The notes: generated by a model from the letters alone, not told the origin. DNA of 39,116 bases from Alphaproteobacteria bacterium (GCA_016869595.1 VGDT01000028.1:1-39116), one strand, 5' to 3'; positions 25,999 to 35,514 are shown, counted from the first letter of the stretch. Numbers and translations: made by a program.

Positions 25999-26603
25999 GG
26001 CGCGTCGTCTTCCCCAAAATGGCCCCATGCCGACTGGAGATAGTCGAAACCGGTGTAGAGAGTCAGAATCGCGGCGGCCCATAAGAGCGTCGCGCCGATC
26101 TTGACCGTGCCGGGTAGGACGACCTCGCCCGCTGGTCCGGCGATCAGGAAGCTCAGCGCCACGAGTTGGGCCGCAGTTTTCCACTTGGCGATCGCGGAAA
26201 CGGGTAGCCGCACCTTGAGTTCGGCCAAGTGCTCACGCAGACCCGACACAAGAATTTCGCGGCAAAGGATGATGATCGCCGCCCACATCGTCCAGCCGGC
26301 GAGAGTCTGGTCAGCGACGAGCGCCATAAGGGTCGTCGCGACGAGCAGCTTATCGGCGATAGGATCGAGCATGCGACCGAGCGGCGAGTGCTGCTGCCAG
26401 ATCCTCGCAAAATAGCCGTCGAGAAAATCCGTCAGGGCGGCGGCGATGAACACGCCGAGGGCCGCCCACCGCGCCCAATGCTCGGTAAAGCTCAAAAGCA
26501 GGCCCGCCACCACCGGAACGGCGACGACGCGGCCATAGGTCAGCAGATTGGGCAGCGCCAGCGCTTGCGACCGACGCTTGGCGGTGACAGCCGTTTCGGA
26601 CAT
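25995..26603 (-). CDS. pgsA: CDP-diacylglycerol--glycerol-3-phosphate 3-phosphatidyltransferase
   Basis: PgsA makes phosphatidylglycerol phosphate, the first committed step to phosphatidylglycerol and cardiolipin. The protein (202 residues from ATG 26603) is an integral membrane CDP-alcohol phosphotransferase; the signature DG-x2-AR-x8-G-x3-D-x3-D reads DFLDGYFARIWQQHSPLG then RMLDPIADK. LPNLLTYGRVVAVP at the N-terminus is a family hallmark. A longer start at 26639 is open but unlikely. The pgsA-moaD-moaE order is common in alphaproteobacteria. Confidence 0.93.
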   Translation of the reverse strand: MSETAVTAKRRSQALALPNLLTYGRVVAVPVVAGLLLSFTEHWARWAALGVFIAAALTDFLDGYFARIWQQHSPLGRMLDPIADKLLVATTLMALVADQTLAGWTMWAAIIILCREILVSGLREHLAELKVRLPVSAIAKWKTAAQLVALSFLIAGPAGEVVLPGTVKIGATLLWAAAILTLYTGFDYLQSAWGHFGEDDAP

Positions 26604-26684
26604 ACGCCAAGGGAATATGTTCCCGGCGGCCAATGTCAATAGAAAGGGCGGCTCTGTTACTGCAGCGGCTCCCGCTTCGCGGCG

Positions 26685-27074
26685 TCACTCGCGGTCGAGT
26701 GCGAAAGCTCCCGGCCCCGCCGCCGCAAAAAACAGAAAAACAAAGCAGTAGAGCGCCGCAAGCTCGCCTTTGTTGAGGAATGGCCAGAAATCCTGACCGG
26801 CGTGGAAAAAGAAATAAGCGACCGCCATTTGGCCTGCGAGGATGAAGGCGACAGGCCGGGTGAAGAGGCCGATCAGAATCAGCAATCCGCCGACGAGTTC
26901 GAGCACGCCGGCCGCTCCTAGGAGCGAGAACAATTTCAAACCATCGAACATCGCAACATGGGGGACGCCGAAGAGCTTTGCCAAACCGTGCTGCATGAAA
27001 AGCAGAGCCGCTACGATGCGAAGGAGGCCTTGCGCGTGAGGGGCGAAGCGCTGGGGAATAATTCGCAGAGTCAT
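26685..27074 (-). CDS. DoxX family membrane protein
   Basis: The 129-residue protein has four membrane segments and the DoxX pattern: LLRIVAALLFMQHGLAKLFG, LELVGGLLILIGLFTRPVA and MAVAYFFFHAGQDFWPFLNK, the last with the conserved FWP. DoxX-like proteins are small quinol-oxidase-related or redox-homeostasis membrane proteins; the exact role is undefined. TTAGGAGG precedes the ATG. It lies 12 bases after the RutE-like nitroreductase gene, consistent with one transcript and a shared redox theme. Confidence 0.88.
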   Translation of the reverse strand: MTLRIIPQRFAPHAQGLLRIVAALLFMQHGLAKLFGVPHVAMFDGLKLFSLLGAAGVLELVGGLLILIGLFTRPVAFILAGQMAVAYFFFHAGQDFWPFLNKGELAALYCFVFLFFAAAGPGAFALDRE

Positions 27075-27086
27075 AGGGTTGGCCTC

Positions 27087-27695
27087 CTAAAGAATGCTGG
27101 CGATCTCCTCGAAAGCGAGCCGCGGGCCGCGCGGATAGAGCTTTGCAGGATCACCATATCCAATGTTGATCAAAAAATTCGATTTTATCCTGGCTCCTTG
27201 GAAGAATTCAGCGTCGACCTTGGCCCTGTCAAAGCCGCTCATCGGTCCGCAATCGAGACCCACCGCGCGAAGCGCGACAAGAAGATAGGCGCCCTGCAGC
27301 GAGCCATTGCGGAAGGCCGTCTCTTCGATCAACGGCTCATTGCCGATGAACCAGGAGCGGGCGTCCGTCGCCGGATAAAGGTGCGGGAGACTTTCAGGAA
27401 AATCGAGATCATAGCCGACGATCGCGGTCGCGGGCGCGGCCATGGTCTTTGGGCGATTGGAGTCGGACATGGCCGGCGCAAGCCGGGCCTTTGCTTCCGG
27501 CGAGCGCACGAAGATGACGCGCATCGGCGAGCAATTGGCGCTTGTCGGCCCCCATTTGGCGTAGTCGACCGCAAGTTCGAGCAGGCTGTCCGGCACGTCC
27601 TTGGGAAGCCATCCGTTGTGTGTCCGGGCTCCCGTAAAGATCTGCTCAAGCGCCTCGGGCGCAATTGGACCTGCGGCCTGCCTGTCGGTCGTCAT
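27087..27695 (-). CDS. RutE-like nitroreductase (malonic semialdehyde reductase type)
   Basis: The 202-residue protein is an FMN nitroreductase closest in pattern to RutE: FTGARTHNGWLPKDVPDSLL, KWGPTSANCSPMRVIFVRS, NGSLQGAYLLVALRAVGLDCGPMSGFD and NIGYGDPAKLYPRGPRL. RutE reduces malonic semialdehyde in pyrimidine breakdown, but no other rut genes are nearby, so a general NAD(P)H:quinone or aldehyde reductase role is equally possible. I chose ATG 27695 with GGGGGAGAG just upstream; the frame is open to 27815 but that overlaps the TPR gene. Confidence 0.87.
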   Translation of the reverse strand: MTTDRQAAGPIAPEALEQIFTGARTHNGWLPKDVPDSLLELAVDYAKWGPTSANCSPMRVIFVRSPEAKARLAPAMSDSNRPKTMAAPATAIVGYDLDFPESLPHLYPATDARSWFIGNEPLIEETAFRNGSLQGAYLLVALRAVGLDCGPMSGFDRAKVDAEFFQGARIKSNFLINIGYGDPAKLYPRGPRLAFEEIASIL

Positions 27696-27714
27696 CACTC
27701 TCCCCCGGAAGCGG

Positions 27715-28476
27715 TTAGATGTCGCGCCCCTCGACTTCGAGGCGCAGGCGTTCCTCGCTCTTGCGAAGCGAATCCTGCTGGGGCGAGATCGCCAGCGACT
27801 TCTTATAGGCTGCAAGCGCGCCTTTCTTGTCGCCGGACTTTTCCTTTAGAGCGCCAAGCGCGGCAAAAGCGTCGAAGCGTTTTGGCTCGAGCGTCGCCGC
27901 AGTCTCGAGGTCTGCGGTGGCGCCGCCATCATCGCCTTGCTCAGCCCGCACTTTCGCGCGCTGGACGTAACCTTCGGACCACTGCGGTGAGAGCGCGACG
28001 ATGTAGTCGAGAAGATTCAGAGCGATAGTTGGCGCTCCAGCCGCATCCGCCGCAAGAGCGCGCGCGGCAAGCAGATTCATCGTGTCCGACTCAGAGTGCG
28101 ACCAGCGGCTGACGATCGCAGCCGAGAGGCCTTTCGCTTCGCGCTCGTCTTCCGCCTGTTCCAGGCGCAGATAAAGCCGCGCCATTTCTTCGGCGCGCCG
28201 CTCGGCGGGGTCCTTAGGCAGCGGAGGCGCCGCCGCCCGAGAGCGCTGTTCAGAATCGAAATCGCCCCCGCCCTGCCCGGGAGGCAGGCTGCGCATCCCG
28301 GGCGGCAAGGGAATTCTTCCAATCCCCGGAATGAAGAGGAAATCGCCGCCATCTCCAAATGATTCGATCGACGGCGCCCCCGACTCGTCCGCGAGCGCCA
28401 GGCTAGCGGGCAAGGCTGACAAAAAGGCGACGATCGTCAGTGGAAGAAGCGGCCGCGTTCGCATTGCCGCTAACAT
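27715..28476 (-). CDS. Secreted tetratricopeptide-repeat protein
   Basis: The 253-residue product has a signal peptide (ALPASLALADESG, cleavage near residue 29) and, after a Gly/Pro-rich stretch, TPR-like helices from about residue 95 to 245, including GYVQRAKVRAEQGDDGGATADL, split across residues 160-185, and GDKKGALAAYKKSLAISP. It is presumably a periplasmic scaffold; its partner is unknown. Starts at ATG 28476 or ATG 28464 are both possible, neither with a clear ribosome-binding site. It precedes the RutE-like gene by 19 bases. Confidence 0.82.
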   Translation of the reverse strand: MLAAMRTRPLLPLTIVAFLSALPASLALADESGAPSIESFGDGGDFLFIPGIGRIPLPPGMRSLPPGQGGGDFDSEQRSRAAAPPLPKDPAERRAEEMARLYLRLEQAEDEREAKGLSAAIVSRWSHSESDTMNLLAARALAADAAGAPTIALNLLDYIVALSPQWSEGYVQRAKVRAEQGDDGGATADLETAATLEPKRFDAFAALGALKEKSGDKKGALAAYKKSLAISPQQDSLRKSEERLRLEVEGRDI

Positions 28477-28702
28477 AGCGCGATTAAACAGAAACAGCCA
28501 CAGCCGGGCGCCTGGCCAACGTATTAGATTAACCTTTTGTCAGCCAAAACTCGACGCGAGTCCCGCGAATTCATCCTGCATTCAGGCGAGGCGCCCGAAT
28601 TCTTTCTGCACCAGTTAGGACTGTTAGGAACCAACCGCGCTTATCGCGCCAACAACGTTGCAGCCCGCGTTTTAATTCGCGGAGCTCCTGGAGCTGGGAT
28701 CG

Positions 28703-28960
28703 ATGATGGATACGATACGCCGTCTGTTGCAAGAGAACGGCCGTCTGCACACGCCGGTGGAACAGTTGTCGGATATGGATGACCTTTACAGTGCGGGACT
28801 GACGCCTTTCGCCGCCATTCGCACGATGCTCGCGCTCGAAGAAGTCTTCGACATAGAATTTCCGGTCGGAATGCTGCGCCGGCAAAGCTTCGCGTCGATC
28901 AACGCCGTTTGTGATTGCGTCAACCAACTGGTGACGTCGGCCCAACGCCGCGCTGCTTAG
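28703..28960 (+). CDS. Carrier protein-like protein lacking the phosphopantetheine serine
   Basis: The 85-residue protein has the size and helical pattern of an acyl carrier protein and resembles the alphaproteobacterial group related to aminoacyl carrier proteins: DDLYSAGLTPFAAIRTML, LEEVFDIEFPVGMLRR and SFASINAV. In that group, as I recall it, the segment reads AAGLTS or AAGLSS followed by FASV, and the Ser takes 4'-phosphopantetheine. Here that position is Pro35 (codon 28805-28807) and the next Ser in FAS is Ala. It is therefore probably not a holo-carrier. Starts at 28703 and 28706 are equivalent; GGAG lies upstream. No amino acid:carrier-protein ligase gene is nearby. Confidence 0.78.
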   Translation: MMDTIRRLLQENGRLHTPVEQLSDMDDLYSAGLTPFAAIRTMLALEEVFDIEFPVGMLRRQSFASINAVCDCVNQLVTSAQRRAA

Positions 28961-28996
28961 CTAGTTAAAGCCGCGCGGGGATTACGCGCCTTAAAG

Positions 28997-29044
28997 GGCG
29001 CTGCGGGTCAGCGCCGCCCATGGTTGCAGCGATGTCCTCGCTGC
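28997..29044 (+). promoter_or_regulatory. Two tandem hairpins in the ilvD leader
   Basis: GGCGCTG (28997-29003) pairs with CAGCGCC (29009-29015), and GCAGCGA (29026-29032) pairs with TCGCTGC (29038-29044). Each is a perfect 7-bp stem with a 5-base loop. They lie between the carrier-like gene and ilvD. No U-tract follows the second, so they may be an RNA-level control element or processing site rather than a terminator. No leader peptide rich in branched-chain codons is evident. Confidence 0.4.
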
Positions 29045-29099
29045 GCTAGTCGTCCTGAAGAAAAGCTCGAACGCCGAGCCTTGCGACGACGAGAATTCA

Positions 29100-30932
29100 A
29101 TGCCTCCCTATCGTTCACGCACGACGACCCACGGCCGCAACATGGCAGGCGCGCGCGGCCTGTGGCGTGCGACCGGCATGAAGGAGGAGGATTTCGGCAA
29201 GCCGATCATCGCTGTCGCCAATTCCTTCACCCAGTTTGTCCCGGGCCATGTGCATTTGAAGGATCTCGGCCAGCTTGTCGCCGCCGAGATTGAAAAGGCG
29301 GGCGGCGTCGCGAAAGAGTTCAACACCATCGCGATCGATGACGGAATCGCCATGGGCCACGACGGGATGCTCTATTCCCTGCCCTCGCGCGATCTCATCG
29401 CCGACAGCGTCGAATATATGGTCAACGCGCATTGCGCCGACGCGCTGGTCTGCATCTCGAATTGCGACAAGATCACGCCGGGCATGTTGATGGCGGCGCT
29501 GCGCCTCAACATTCCAACAGTCTTCGTTTCCGGCGGTCCGATGGAAGCCGGCAAGGTCGTGCTTGCCGGCAAGGAGCATGCGCTCGATTTGGTCGATGCG
29601 ATCATCGCCGGCGCCGACGATACGGTCAGCGAAGCGGACGTCGCCACGATCGAGCGCTCCGCTTGCCCGACCTGTGGATCATGCTCGGGCATGTTCACCG
29701 CGAATAGCATGAACTGTCTGACTGAGGCGCTTGGTCTGTCGCTACCCGGCAACGGATCGACGCTCGCAACGCATGCCGATCGTCGCCGGCTCTTTGTCGA
29801 AGCCGGCCATCTCATCGTCGATCTCGCGCGTCGCTGCTATGAGCAGGACGACGAAAGCGTGTTGCCGCGTTCGATTGCGACCTTTGAAGCGTTCGAGAAC
29901 GCCATCACGCTCGACATCGCCATGGGCGGCTCCACCAATACTGTGCTGCATCTTCTCGCGGCGGCGCATGAAGCGGAGGTTGATTTCACCATGGCCGATA
30001 TCGATCGGCTGTCGCGGCGCGTGCCGGTGCTGTGCAAGGTTGCGCCGTCTGCGCCCGACGTTCATCTCGAAGACGTGCATCGCGCGGGCGGCGTCATCGC
30101 CATTCTAGGCGAACTGCTGCGCGCGGGGCTTTTGCATGGAGATCTTCCGACAGTCCACAGCCCGTCAATCAGCGACGCGGTCGACAAGTGGGACATTGCG
30201 GTAACGCATAGCGAGACCGCGCGCACGTTCTTCCGCGCCGCGCCCGGCGGCGTGCCGACGCAAGTCGCGTTCAGCCAGGACCGCCGATACAAAGAGCTCG
30301 ACACCGATCGCGAAAAAGGCGCGATACGCGATGTGGCGCACGCCTTTTCCAAGGATGGCGGGCTCGCCGTGCTCACCGGCAATCTCGCGCTCGACGGCTG
30401 CATCGTGAAGACGGCCGGAGTCGACGAGTCGATCCTGAAATTCGCCGGCCCTGCTAAGGTCTATGAGAGCCAGGACGCCGCGGTTTCGGGAATTCTTACG
30501 GGCGACGTAAAGGCTGGCGACGTCGTCGTCATCCGTTACGAAGGTCCACGCGGCGGACCCGGCATGCAGGAGATGCTCTATCCGACGAGCTATCTGAAGT
30601 CGAAAGGGCTCGGCAAGGCGTGCGCGCTGGTGACGGATGGAAGATTTTCCGGCGGCACGGCCGGACTATCCATCGGCCACGTATCTCCCGAGGCGGCGGA
30701 AGGCGGCGCAATCGCTTTGGTAAGAGACGGCGACCGCATCGAAATCAACATCCCATCGCGCACGATCACGCTCGCGGTTGGCGAGAACGAACTCGCGGCG
30801 CGCCGCGCCGAACAGTCCGCCAAGGGCTTCGTCCCCGCCAAACCTCGGTCGCGTAAAATCTCAACGGCGCTGCGCGCCTACGCCTCGATGACGACGAGCG
30901 CGGCGAAGGGCGCGGTCCGACAGGTCTCTTGA
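29100..30932 (+). CDS. ilvD: Dihydroxy-acid dehydratase
   Basis: IlvD dehydrates dihydroxy acids to the 2-keto acids of valine, isoleucine and leucine/pantothenate synthesis. The 610-residue protein has full length and the expected iron-sulfur ligand cysteines in N-C122-D-K-ITPGM and C189-P-T-C192-G-S-C195[10 protein letters not shown]. Other family blocks are [31 protein letters not shown] and [18 protein letters not shown] near the C-terminus. No other ilv gene is in the window. The kinase gene starts 63 bases downstream. Confidence 0.95.
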   Translation: MPPYRSRTTTHGRNMAGARGLWRATGMKEEDFGKPIIAVANSFTQFVPGHVHLKDLGQLVAAEIEKAGGVAKEFNTIAIDDGIAMGHDGMLYSLPSRDLIADSVEYMVNAHCADALVCISNCDKITPGMLMAALRLNIPTVFVSGGPMEAGKVVLAGKEHALDLVDAIIAGADDTVSEADVATIERSACPTCGSCSGMFTANSMNCLTEALGLSLPGNGSTLATHADRRRLFVEAGHLIVDLARRCYEQDDESVLPRSIATFEAFENAITLDIAMGGSTNTVLHLLAAAHEAEVDFTMADIDRLSRRVPVLCKVAPSAPDVHLEDVHRAGGVIAILGELLRAGLLHGDLPTVHSPSISDAVDKWDIAVTHSETARTFFRAAPGGVPTQVAFSQDRRYKELDTDREKGAIRDVAHAFSKDGGLAVLTGNLALDGCIVKTAGVDESILKFAGPAKVYESQDAAVSGILTGDVKAGDVVVIRYEGPRGGPGMQEMLYPTSYLKSKGLGKACALVTDGRFSGGTAGLSIGHVSPEAAEGGAIALVRDGDRIEINIPSRTITLAVGENELAARRAEQSAKGFVPAKPRSRKISTALRAYASMTTSAAKGAVRQVS

Positions 30933-30995
30933 CCTTTCGCAATTCTCGCGTGCGTCGTAGACTAACCCGCGCATTCTTCCCGTCGCCGGAACAAA

Positions 30996-32873
30996 ATGTC
31001 TCCGTCACGCAAATTCTTCGCTTCCGGACTGTTTGGCATCGCTTTGGGCTTCGCGATGCTTGCGCTTGTCGCTTATGTGGCCGTGCACGCCGAATTTCAG
31101 CGCCGAGCGGCAGGCGCCTGGATGCGCCACACGCTCCAGGTTCAAAGCGACCTCTATCAGTTTTACGGTCTGCTCCAGGGCGCAGAGAGCGGCCAACGCG
31201 GGTTTATGATCACTCGCGATGAGCGCTATCTAGAGCCATGCCTTGAAGCTGCGGGCAAACTCTCCGGCGTTCTCGACCAGCTCTCGGAATTGGTGAGGGA
31301 CAATCCGGAGCAACTTCAAGCCGTCGCCGAGATGCGGCCGCTGCTTGGCGAAAGGCTCGAGATTATTAATGAGGCAATCGCCGATACGCGCGCCGACCAA
31401 CTCGATAAGGCTGCCCAGACGATAAAATCCGGACGCGGAAAAGCGCTGATGGATCGGCTCCAAGCCATAATCGGCGCGATGATCGAGACTGAGAAAAGTT
31501 TGCTTGAGTCGCGCGAGCGCGAGCTCAACGCCGCGGGCGGCCAGTTCGACGCGGCCATATGGGCGGTCGGAGCAATTATCCTCGTCCTCGGGATATTCTC
31601 GCTTCTCAATGCGCAAAAACAGATGACGGCGCTGCAAACGTCACGCGACTCGCTGAAGGTCGCCTATGATCAGCTGATCTCCGAAACCACGCGTCGCGAA
31701 GCGCTCGAGTCCCAGTTGCGGCAATCGCAGAAGCTCGAAGCGATTGGCCACCTGACTGGAGGCATCGCGCATGACTTCAACAATATGCTTGGCGTCATCG
31801 TCTCGAGCCTTCATCTGTTGCGCCGAAAGCTTGCGGGCTCTGACGGCGAATACGTCAAACTGATCGACTCGGCGATGGACGGCGCAGATCGCGCCGCCGC
31901 TATGGTGCGCAGGCTCCTGGCCTTCTCGCGACGCCAGCCTTTGTCTCCGCGGCCGCTTGACGCCAATAAGTTCGTCGCCAGCGTTTCCGACATGGTGCGC
32001 CGAGCGCTTGGCGAAAAGATTGAGCTCGAAACCGTCCTTGCCGGCGGGCTCTGGACAACGAAAATCGATCAACACGAATTGGAAAGCGCAATCGTCAACC
32101 TTGCAGTTAATGCGCGGGACGCGATGCCTAACGGCGGCAAGCTGACGATCGAAACGGCCAATTGCTATCTTGACGACGCCTACGCCGCCGAAAACCAAGA
32201 CCTGAAGCCGGGTCAATATGTGATGATCGCCGTCACCGACACTGGTCAGGGCATGTCGTCGGAGGTCATCTCGCAGGCCTTCGATCCGTTCTTTACGACG
32301 AAGCCTTCCGGCAAGGGCACAGGACTCGGCCTCTCGCAGGTTCATGGCTTCGTCAAACAGTCGGGCGGCCACGTCAAAATCTATTCCGAATCCGGACGCG
32401 GAACATGCATCAAACTCTATCTTCCGCGCTTCAATCTTGTGGATGCGCCGCCGGCCGCAATATCCGCGACGGCGCCAAAGCCGCTCGATCTTCCGCTTGG
32501 AACCCCAGAAGAAGTCGTGCTCCTCGTCGAGGACGACGACACGGCGCGCCGTGTCACGGCGCAAGGCGTGCGAGAATTGGGATACACAGTTTTGGAGGCC
32601 GAGAACGGGCGCGCGGCGATCGATATTATTCGCCAACGCGCCGATATCGCCTTGCTGCTTACCGACGTCGTTATGCCGGACATGGACGGCGCCCGTCTCG
32701 CGCGCGAGGCGGTCTTTCGCCGGCATAATCTGCGTGTGCTGTTCATCACCGGATATACGCGCAACGCCATCGTGCACAACGGCGTTCTCGACCCGGGCGT
32801 CAAGTTGCTGACGAAGCCCTTCACTTTGGCGCAGCTCGCCGTCAAGGTGCGAGAGATCTTGAACGGGAAGTAG
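30996..32873 (+). CDS. CHASE3-domain hybrid histidine kinase with C-terminal receiver
   Basis: The 625-residue sensor has an N-terminal membrane segment (11-31), a periplasmic CHASE3-like four-helix domain (about 35-180, with ESGQRGFMITRDERYL typical of CHASE3), a second membrane segment (186-204), a short coiled coil (208-245), a HisKA dimer with phospho-accepting His259 in GGIAHDFNNML, a HATPase domain (N-box near 368, DTGQGM 415-420, GTGLGLS 441-447) and a receiver domain with phospho-Asp557 (LLTDVVMPDMDG). This layout is that of soluble-signal or redox/stress sensors; the ligand is unknown. No cognate response regulator gene with an output domain is adjacent. Confidence 0.93.
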   Translation: MSPSRKFFASGLFGIALGFAMLALVAYVAVHAEFQRRAAGAWMRHTLQVQSDLYQFYGLLQGAESGQRGFMITRDERYLEPCLEAAGKLSGVLDQLSELVRDNPEQLQAVAEMRPLLGERLEIINEAIADTRADQLDKAAQTIKSGRGKALMDRLQAIIGAMIETEKSLLESRERELNAAGGQFDAAIWAVGAIILVLGIFSLLNAQKQMTALQTSRDSLKVAYDQLISETTRREALESQLRQSQKLEAIGHLTGGIAHDFNNMLGVIVSSLHLLRRKLAGSDGEYVKLIDSAMDGADRAAAMVRRLLAFSRRQPLSPRPLDANKFVASVSDMVRRALGEKIELETVLAGGLWTTKIDQHELESAIVNLAVNARDAMPNGGKLTIETANCYLDDAYAAENQDLKPGQYVMIAVTDTGQGMSSEVISQAFDPFFTTKPSGKGTGLGLSQVHGFVKQSGGHVKIYSESGRGTCIKLYLPRFNLVDAPPAAISATAPKPLDLPLGTPEEVVLLVEDDDTARRVTAQGVRELGYTVLEAENGRAAIDIIRQRADIALLLTDVVMPDMDGARLAREAVFRRHNLRVLFITGYTRNAIVHNGVLDPGVKLLTKPFTLAQLAVKVREILNGK

Positions 32874-32889
32874 CAGAACGCGATTCTGC
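32873..32889 (+). terminator. Small hairpin at the end of the kinase gene
   Basis: GCAGAA overlapping the stop codon pairs with TTCTGC at 32884-32889 around a five-base loop, followed by GTGTTT. It is a weak candidate terminator between the kinase gene and the convergent gpsA gene. Confidence 0.35.
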
Positions 32890-32900
32890 GTGTTTCGGAG

Positions 32901-33890
32901 TCAGTCTTCAGCTTTGAGCGGACGCGTCAAAAGCGCTTCGATGGCGCCGTCGACGCTGAGCCGCGCGGAGAGAATGGCGTCGACAGCCTCAGCGATCGGC
33001 AGTTCGACGTCATGCGCACGCGCCATTTCCACCAGCACGCGCGCCGTAAAGGCGCCCTCCGCAAGCTTGCCGTGCGTCGCGTCTTTCGCCGCCTCGCCCC
33101 GACCCAGCGCTTCGCCGAGCGCAAAATTGCGCGACTGCGCAGAACTGCAAGTGAGGACGAGGTCGCCCAATCCGGAAAGGCCCATCAAGGTCTCCTGACG
33201 CGCGCCGAGCGCGCGTCCAAGCCGCATCAGCTCGGCAAATCCGCGCGCGATGAGCGCCGCCTGGGCGCTGGCGCCAAGCCCGCGGCCGTGGCTCATCCCT
33301 GCGGCGATGGCCAGGACGTTTTTCGCGGAGCCGCCGATCTCGACGCCGCGCACATCGGTAGAGCGATAAAGTCGGAACGTCTTCGTCGAAAGCTCCTCGC
33401 AGAGGCTCCGAGCCAGCGTCTCGTCATGCGCCGCAAGAGTGACCGCCGTCGGAAGACCCCGGCATACATCCACCGCGAAACTCGGACCCGAAAGCACAGC
33501 AACGCTGGCCTGAGGCAGTTCGTCACTCGCGACTTCGCTTAAAAACTTGCGGCGGTCGCGTTCAATGCCCTTGGCGCAAATCACGAAGGCGGCGCCGTCG
33601 CGCATATAGGGCCGCGCGGCCCGCGCCGTCATGCGGATCGCTTGTGCGGGCGTAACAGCGAGAACGATGTCCGCTTCGCGCAAAACCGAGATGTCGCTCG
33701 TCGGCGCGACTGCGGCGGCGAGCGCCAGCCCCGGCAGTCGGCGCTTGTTCTCGCGGTCGCGCGCGAGCGTTTCGGCGGTCTTCGGATCGTGCGCCCATAG
33801 CGGTACGCGCGCGCGGCCCTGAGCGGCGACATTGGCGAGCGCAACGCCCCATGCGCCCGCTCCGAGAACTGCGACCGCCGCTCGCGTCAT
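32901..33890 (-). CDS. gpsA: Glycerol-3-phosphate dehydrogenase [NAD(P)+]
   Basis: GpsA reduces dihydroxyacetone phosphate to sn-glycerol 3-phosphate for phospholipid synthesis. The protein (329 residues from ATG 33890) has the Rossmann motif VLGAGAWGVALA, FVICAKGIERD, SGPSFAVDV and the catalytic EIGGSAKNVLAIAAG block, and LMGLSGLGDLVLTCSS. The start overlaps the phospholipase D-like gene's stop (ATGA). A frame open to 33926 is less likely. With pgsA elsewhere in the window it serves phosphatidylglycerol synthesis, though the two are not linked. Confidence 0.94.
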   Translation of the reverse strand: MTRAAVAVLGAGAWGVALANVAAQGRARVPLWAHDPKTAETLARDRENKRRLPGLALAAAVAPTSDISVLREADIVLAVTPAQAIRMTARAARPYMRDGAAFVICAKGIERDRRKFLSEVASDELPQASVAVLSGPSFAVDVCRGLPTAVTLAAHDETLARSLCEELSTKTFRLYRSTDVRGVEIGGSAKNVLAIAAGMSHGRGLGASAQAALIARGFAELMRLGRALGARQETLMGLSGLGDLVLTCSSAQSRNFALGEALGRGEAAKDATHGKLAEGAFTARVLVEMARAHDVELPIAEAVDAILSARLSVDGAIEALLTRPLKAED

Positions 33891-34438
33891 CTTAAGCCGA
33901 CCGGCTGATTGTCGGGGCGCGACCAAAGCCTCTCGAACGCATCGCGAAATCGCGCCGCCGCTTGCGGGCTTTCGATCACGATCAGATCATTGTCCTGATA
34001 GACTTCGCCGGAGATGCTGAAATTCGCCGAGCCGCTGCGCAACACGCGTCCGTCCACCTGATAGGATTTGAGATGCATCAGATCGCGCGAACGGCCTTTG
34101 CGGCGCACCTCGATGTTCGGCGCGTCGGCAATCTCCTCGATCGCTGAAGCGCCGCGTCCCCTGTCTTCGCCGTCGAGATAGATGCGCACTTTGGCGCCGC
34201 GCATGGCCGCGCGGCCGAGCGCGCTCATGAGAGACCGGTCGGTCAAAACATAGGCGGCCATGTCGATCGAGTGGCGCGCCTCGCCAATGAGTCGCGCGTC
34301 GACCGAGCCGAAATCTTCGCCCGGCCCGTAGAGCACGCGCACGCCAGCGAAGGTCGGCTCTTCTGCAAGGAGTCCGGCGGGCTGGGACGTCGGCGCGAGC
34401 GCCATGGCCCCGAGCGCTGTTAGGAAAAGCAATCGCAT
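33887..34438 (-). CDS. Secreted phospholipase D-like protein (single HKD motif)
   Basis: The 183-residue protein has a signal peptide (to about residue 25) and one phospholipase D motif: H122-L-K124-S-Y-Q-V-D129 followed by GSANFS. It has the size of Nuc/ZucA-type endonucleases, which act as homodimers with one HKD each. It is probably a periplasmic nuclease or phosphodiesterase. It sits between tsaD and gpsA, 11 bases after the tsaD stop and overlapping the gpsA start. Confidence 0.88.
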   Translation of the reverse strand: MRLLFLTALGAMALAPTSQPAGLLAEEPTFAGVRVLYGPGEDFGSVDARLIGEARHSIDMAAYVLTDRSLMSALGRAAMRGAKVRIYLDGEDRGRGASAIEEIADAPNIEVRRKGRSRDLMHLKSYQVDGRVLRSGSANFSISGEVYQDNDLIVIESPQAAARFRDAFERLWSRPDNQPVGLR

Positions 34439-34449
34439 CGATCCGCGCC

Positions 34450-35514
34450 TCAGGCCTTGCCGTGATGCGATTTGCTCGGCGCGGCGTCGAGCGGCCAGCG
34501 CGGCCGGGGCGCGAAGTCGAGTTCGTCGGTCAATCCGCGCTTCAAGCGCTCGAGACCCGCCCAGGCGATGATCGCGCCATTATCGGCGCAGAGCGCCGCG
34601 GGCGGCGAAACAAACCGCAGTCCGCTTTCGGCGCAAAGCCGCATGAGCGCGCGACGAATGGCGCCATTGGCGGCGACGCCGCCGCCGATGACCAGGCCAT
34701 GCGGCGCTCGCCCCTCGGTTTTGGCGAACATGCGAACGCCGGAGCGCACGCGGTCCACGATGACGTCAACAATCGCCGCCTGAAATGAAGCGGCGAGATC
34801 TCTTACGTCTTTTTCGTTCGGCGTTTGAAGCTTCAGTATTTCCTGACGCACAGCCGTCTTGAGGCCCGACAGCGAAAAGTCGGCCCCTTCCCGGCCGAGC
34901 ATCGGGCGCGGAAGATCGAAACGATGCGGGTCGCCCTCAAGCGCCAGCTTCTCGATTTCCGGACCGCCCGGATAGGGAAGCTCCAACATCTTGGCGACCT
35001 TGTCGAAGGCTTCGCCCGCGGCGTCGTCGACGGTGGAGCCCAGTCGTCGATAGGCGCCGACGTCTTTAACCGCGACGAGCTGTGTGTGTCCGCCGGAAAT
35101 GAGGAGCGCTAGAAAGGGAAAGTCCAGATGATCCGTCAGTCGCGCCGTCAGCGCATGGGCTTCGAGGTGATTGACGGCGATAAAGGGTTTGTTGAGCGCG
35201 AGCGCCATGGCCTTGCCTGCCGTGAGCCCGACGAGAACGCCGCCGATAAGTCCGGGGCCAGCCGCCGCCGCGATCGCATCGAGCTCCTTCGCTTCCGTCT
35301 GGGCGCGCTCCAGCGCGCGTCGGATCAGCCGGTCAAGCACGTCGATATGAGCGCGCGCGGCGATCTCCGGCACGACTCCGCCATAGGCCGCATGACGGGC
35401 GATTTGGCTCAACACCTCGTTTGAGAGGATTTCTCCACCTTCGCCGCCAAGCCGTTCCGTTACGACAGCGGCCGCTGTTTCATCGCAAGTGGTTTCGATG
35501 CCTAAAACGCGCAT
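34450..35514 (-). CDS. tsaD: tRNA threonylcarbamoyladenosine transferase subunit TsaD
   Basis: TsaD transfers the threonylcarbamoyl group to A37 of ANN-decoding tRNAs with TsaB and TsaE. The protein (354 residues from ATG 35514) has [15 protein letters not shown], the metal-binding H116-LEA-H120, SGGHTQLV, the [11 protein letters not shown] block and [12 protein letters not shown] prefer ATG 35514 over a TTG at 35532 because [14 protein letters not shown] is the family's usual start. tsaB and tsaE are not in the window. Confidence 0.95.
   Translation of the reverse strand: MRVLGIETTCDETAAAVVTERLGGEGGEILSNEVLSQIARHAAYGGVVPEIAARAHIDVLDRLIRRALERAQTEAKELDAIAAAAGPGLIGGVLVGLTAGKAMALALNKPFIAVNHLEAHALTARLTDHLDFPFLALLISGGHTQLVAVKDVGAYRRLGSTVDDAAGEAFDKVAKMLELPYPGGPEIEKLALEGDPHRFDLPRPMLGREGADFSLSGLKTAVRQEILKLQTPNEKDVRDLAASFQAAIVDVIVDRVRSGVRMFAKTEGRAPHGLVIGGGVAANGAIRRALMRLCAESGLRFVSPPAALCADNGAIIAWAGLERLKRGLTDELDFAPRPRWPLDAAPSKSHHGKA

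Noticed and set aside
26958-28028. Plus-strand open frame of 356 codons
   Set aside because: Antisense to the DoxX, RutE-like and TPR genes, with no family resemblance.
28614-28629. Direct repeat GTTAGGA twice, nine bases apart, before the carrier-like gene
   Set aside because: Too short to distinguish from chance; noted only as a possible operator.
31641-32777. Minus-strand open frame of 378 codons
   Set aside because: Antisense to the kinase gene, whose domains are all intact and in frame.
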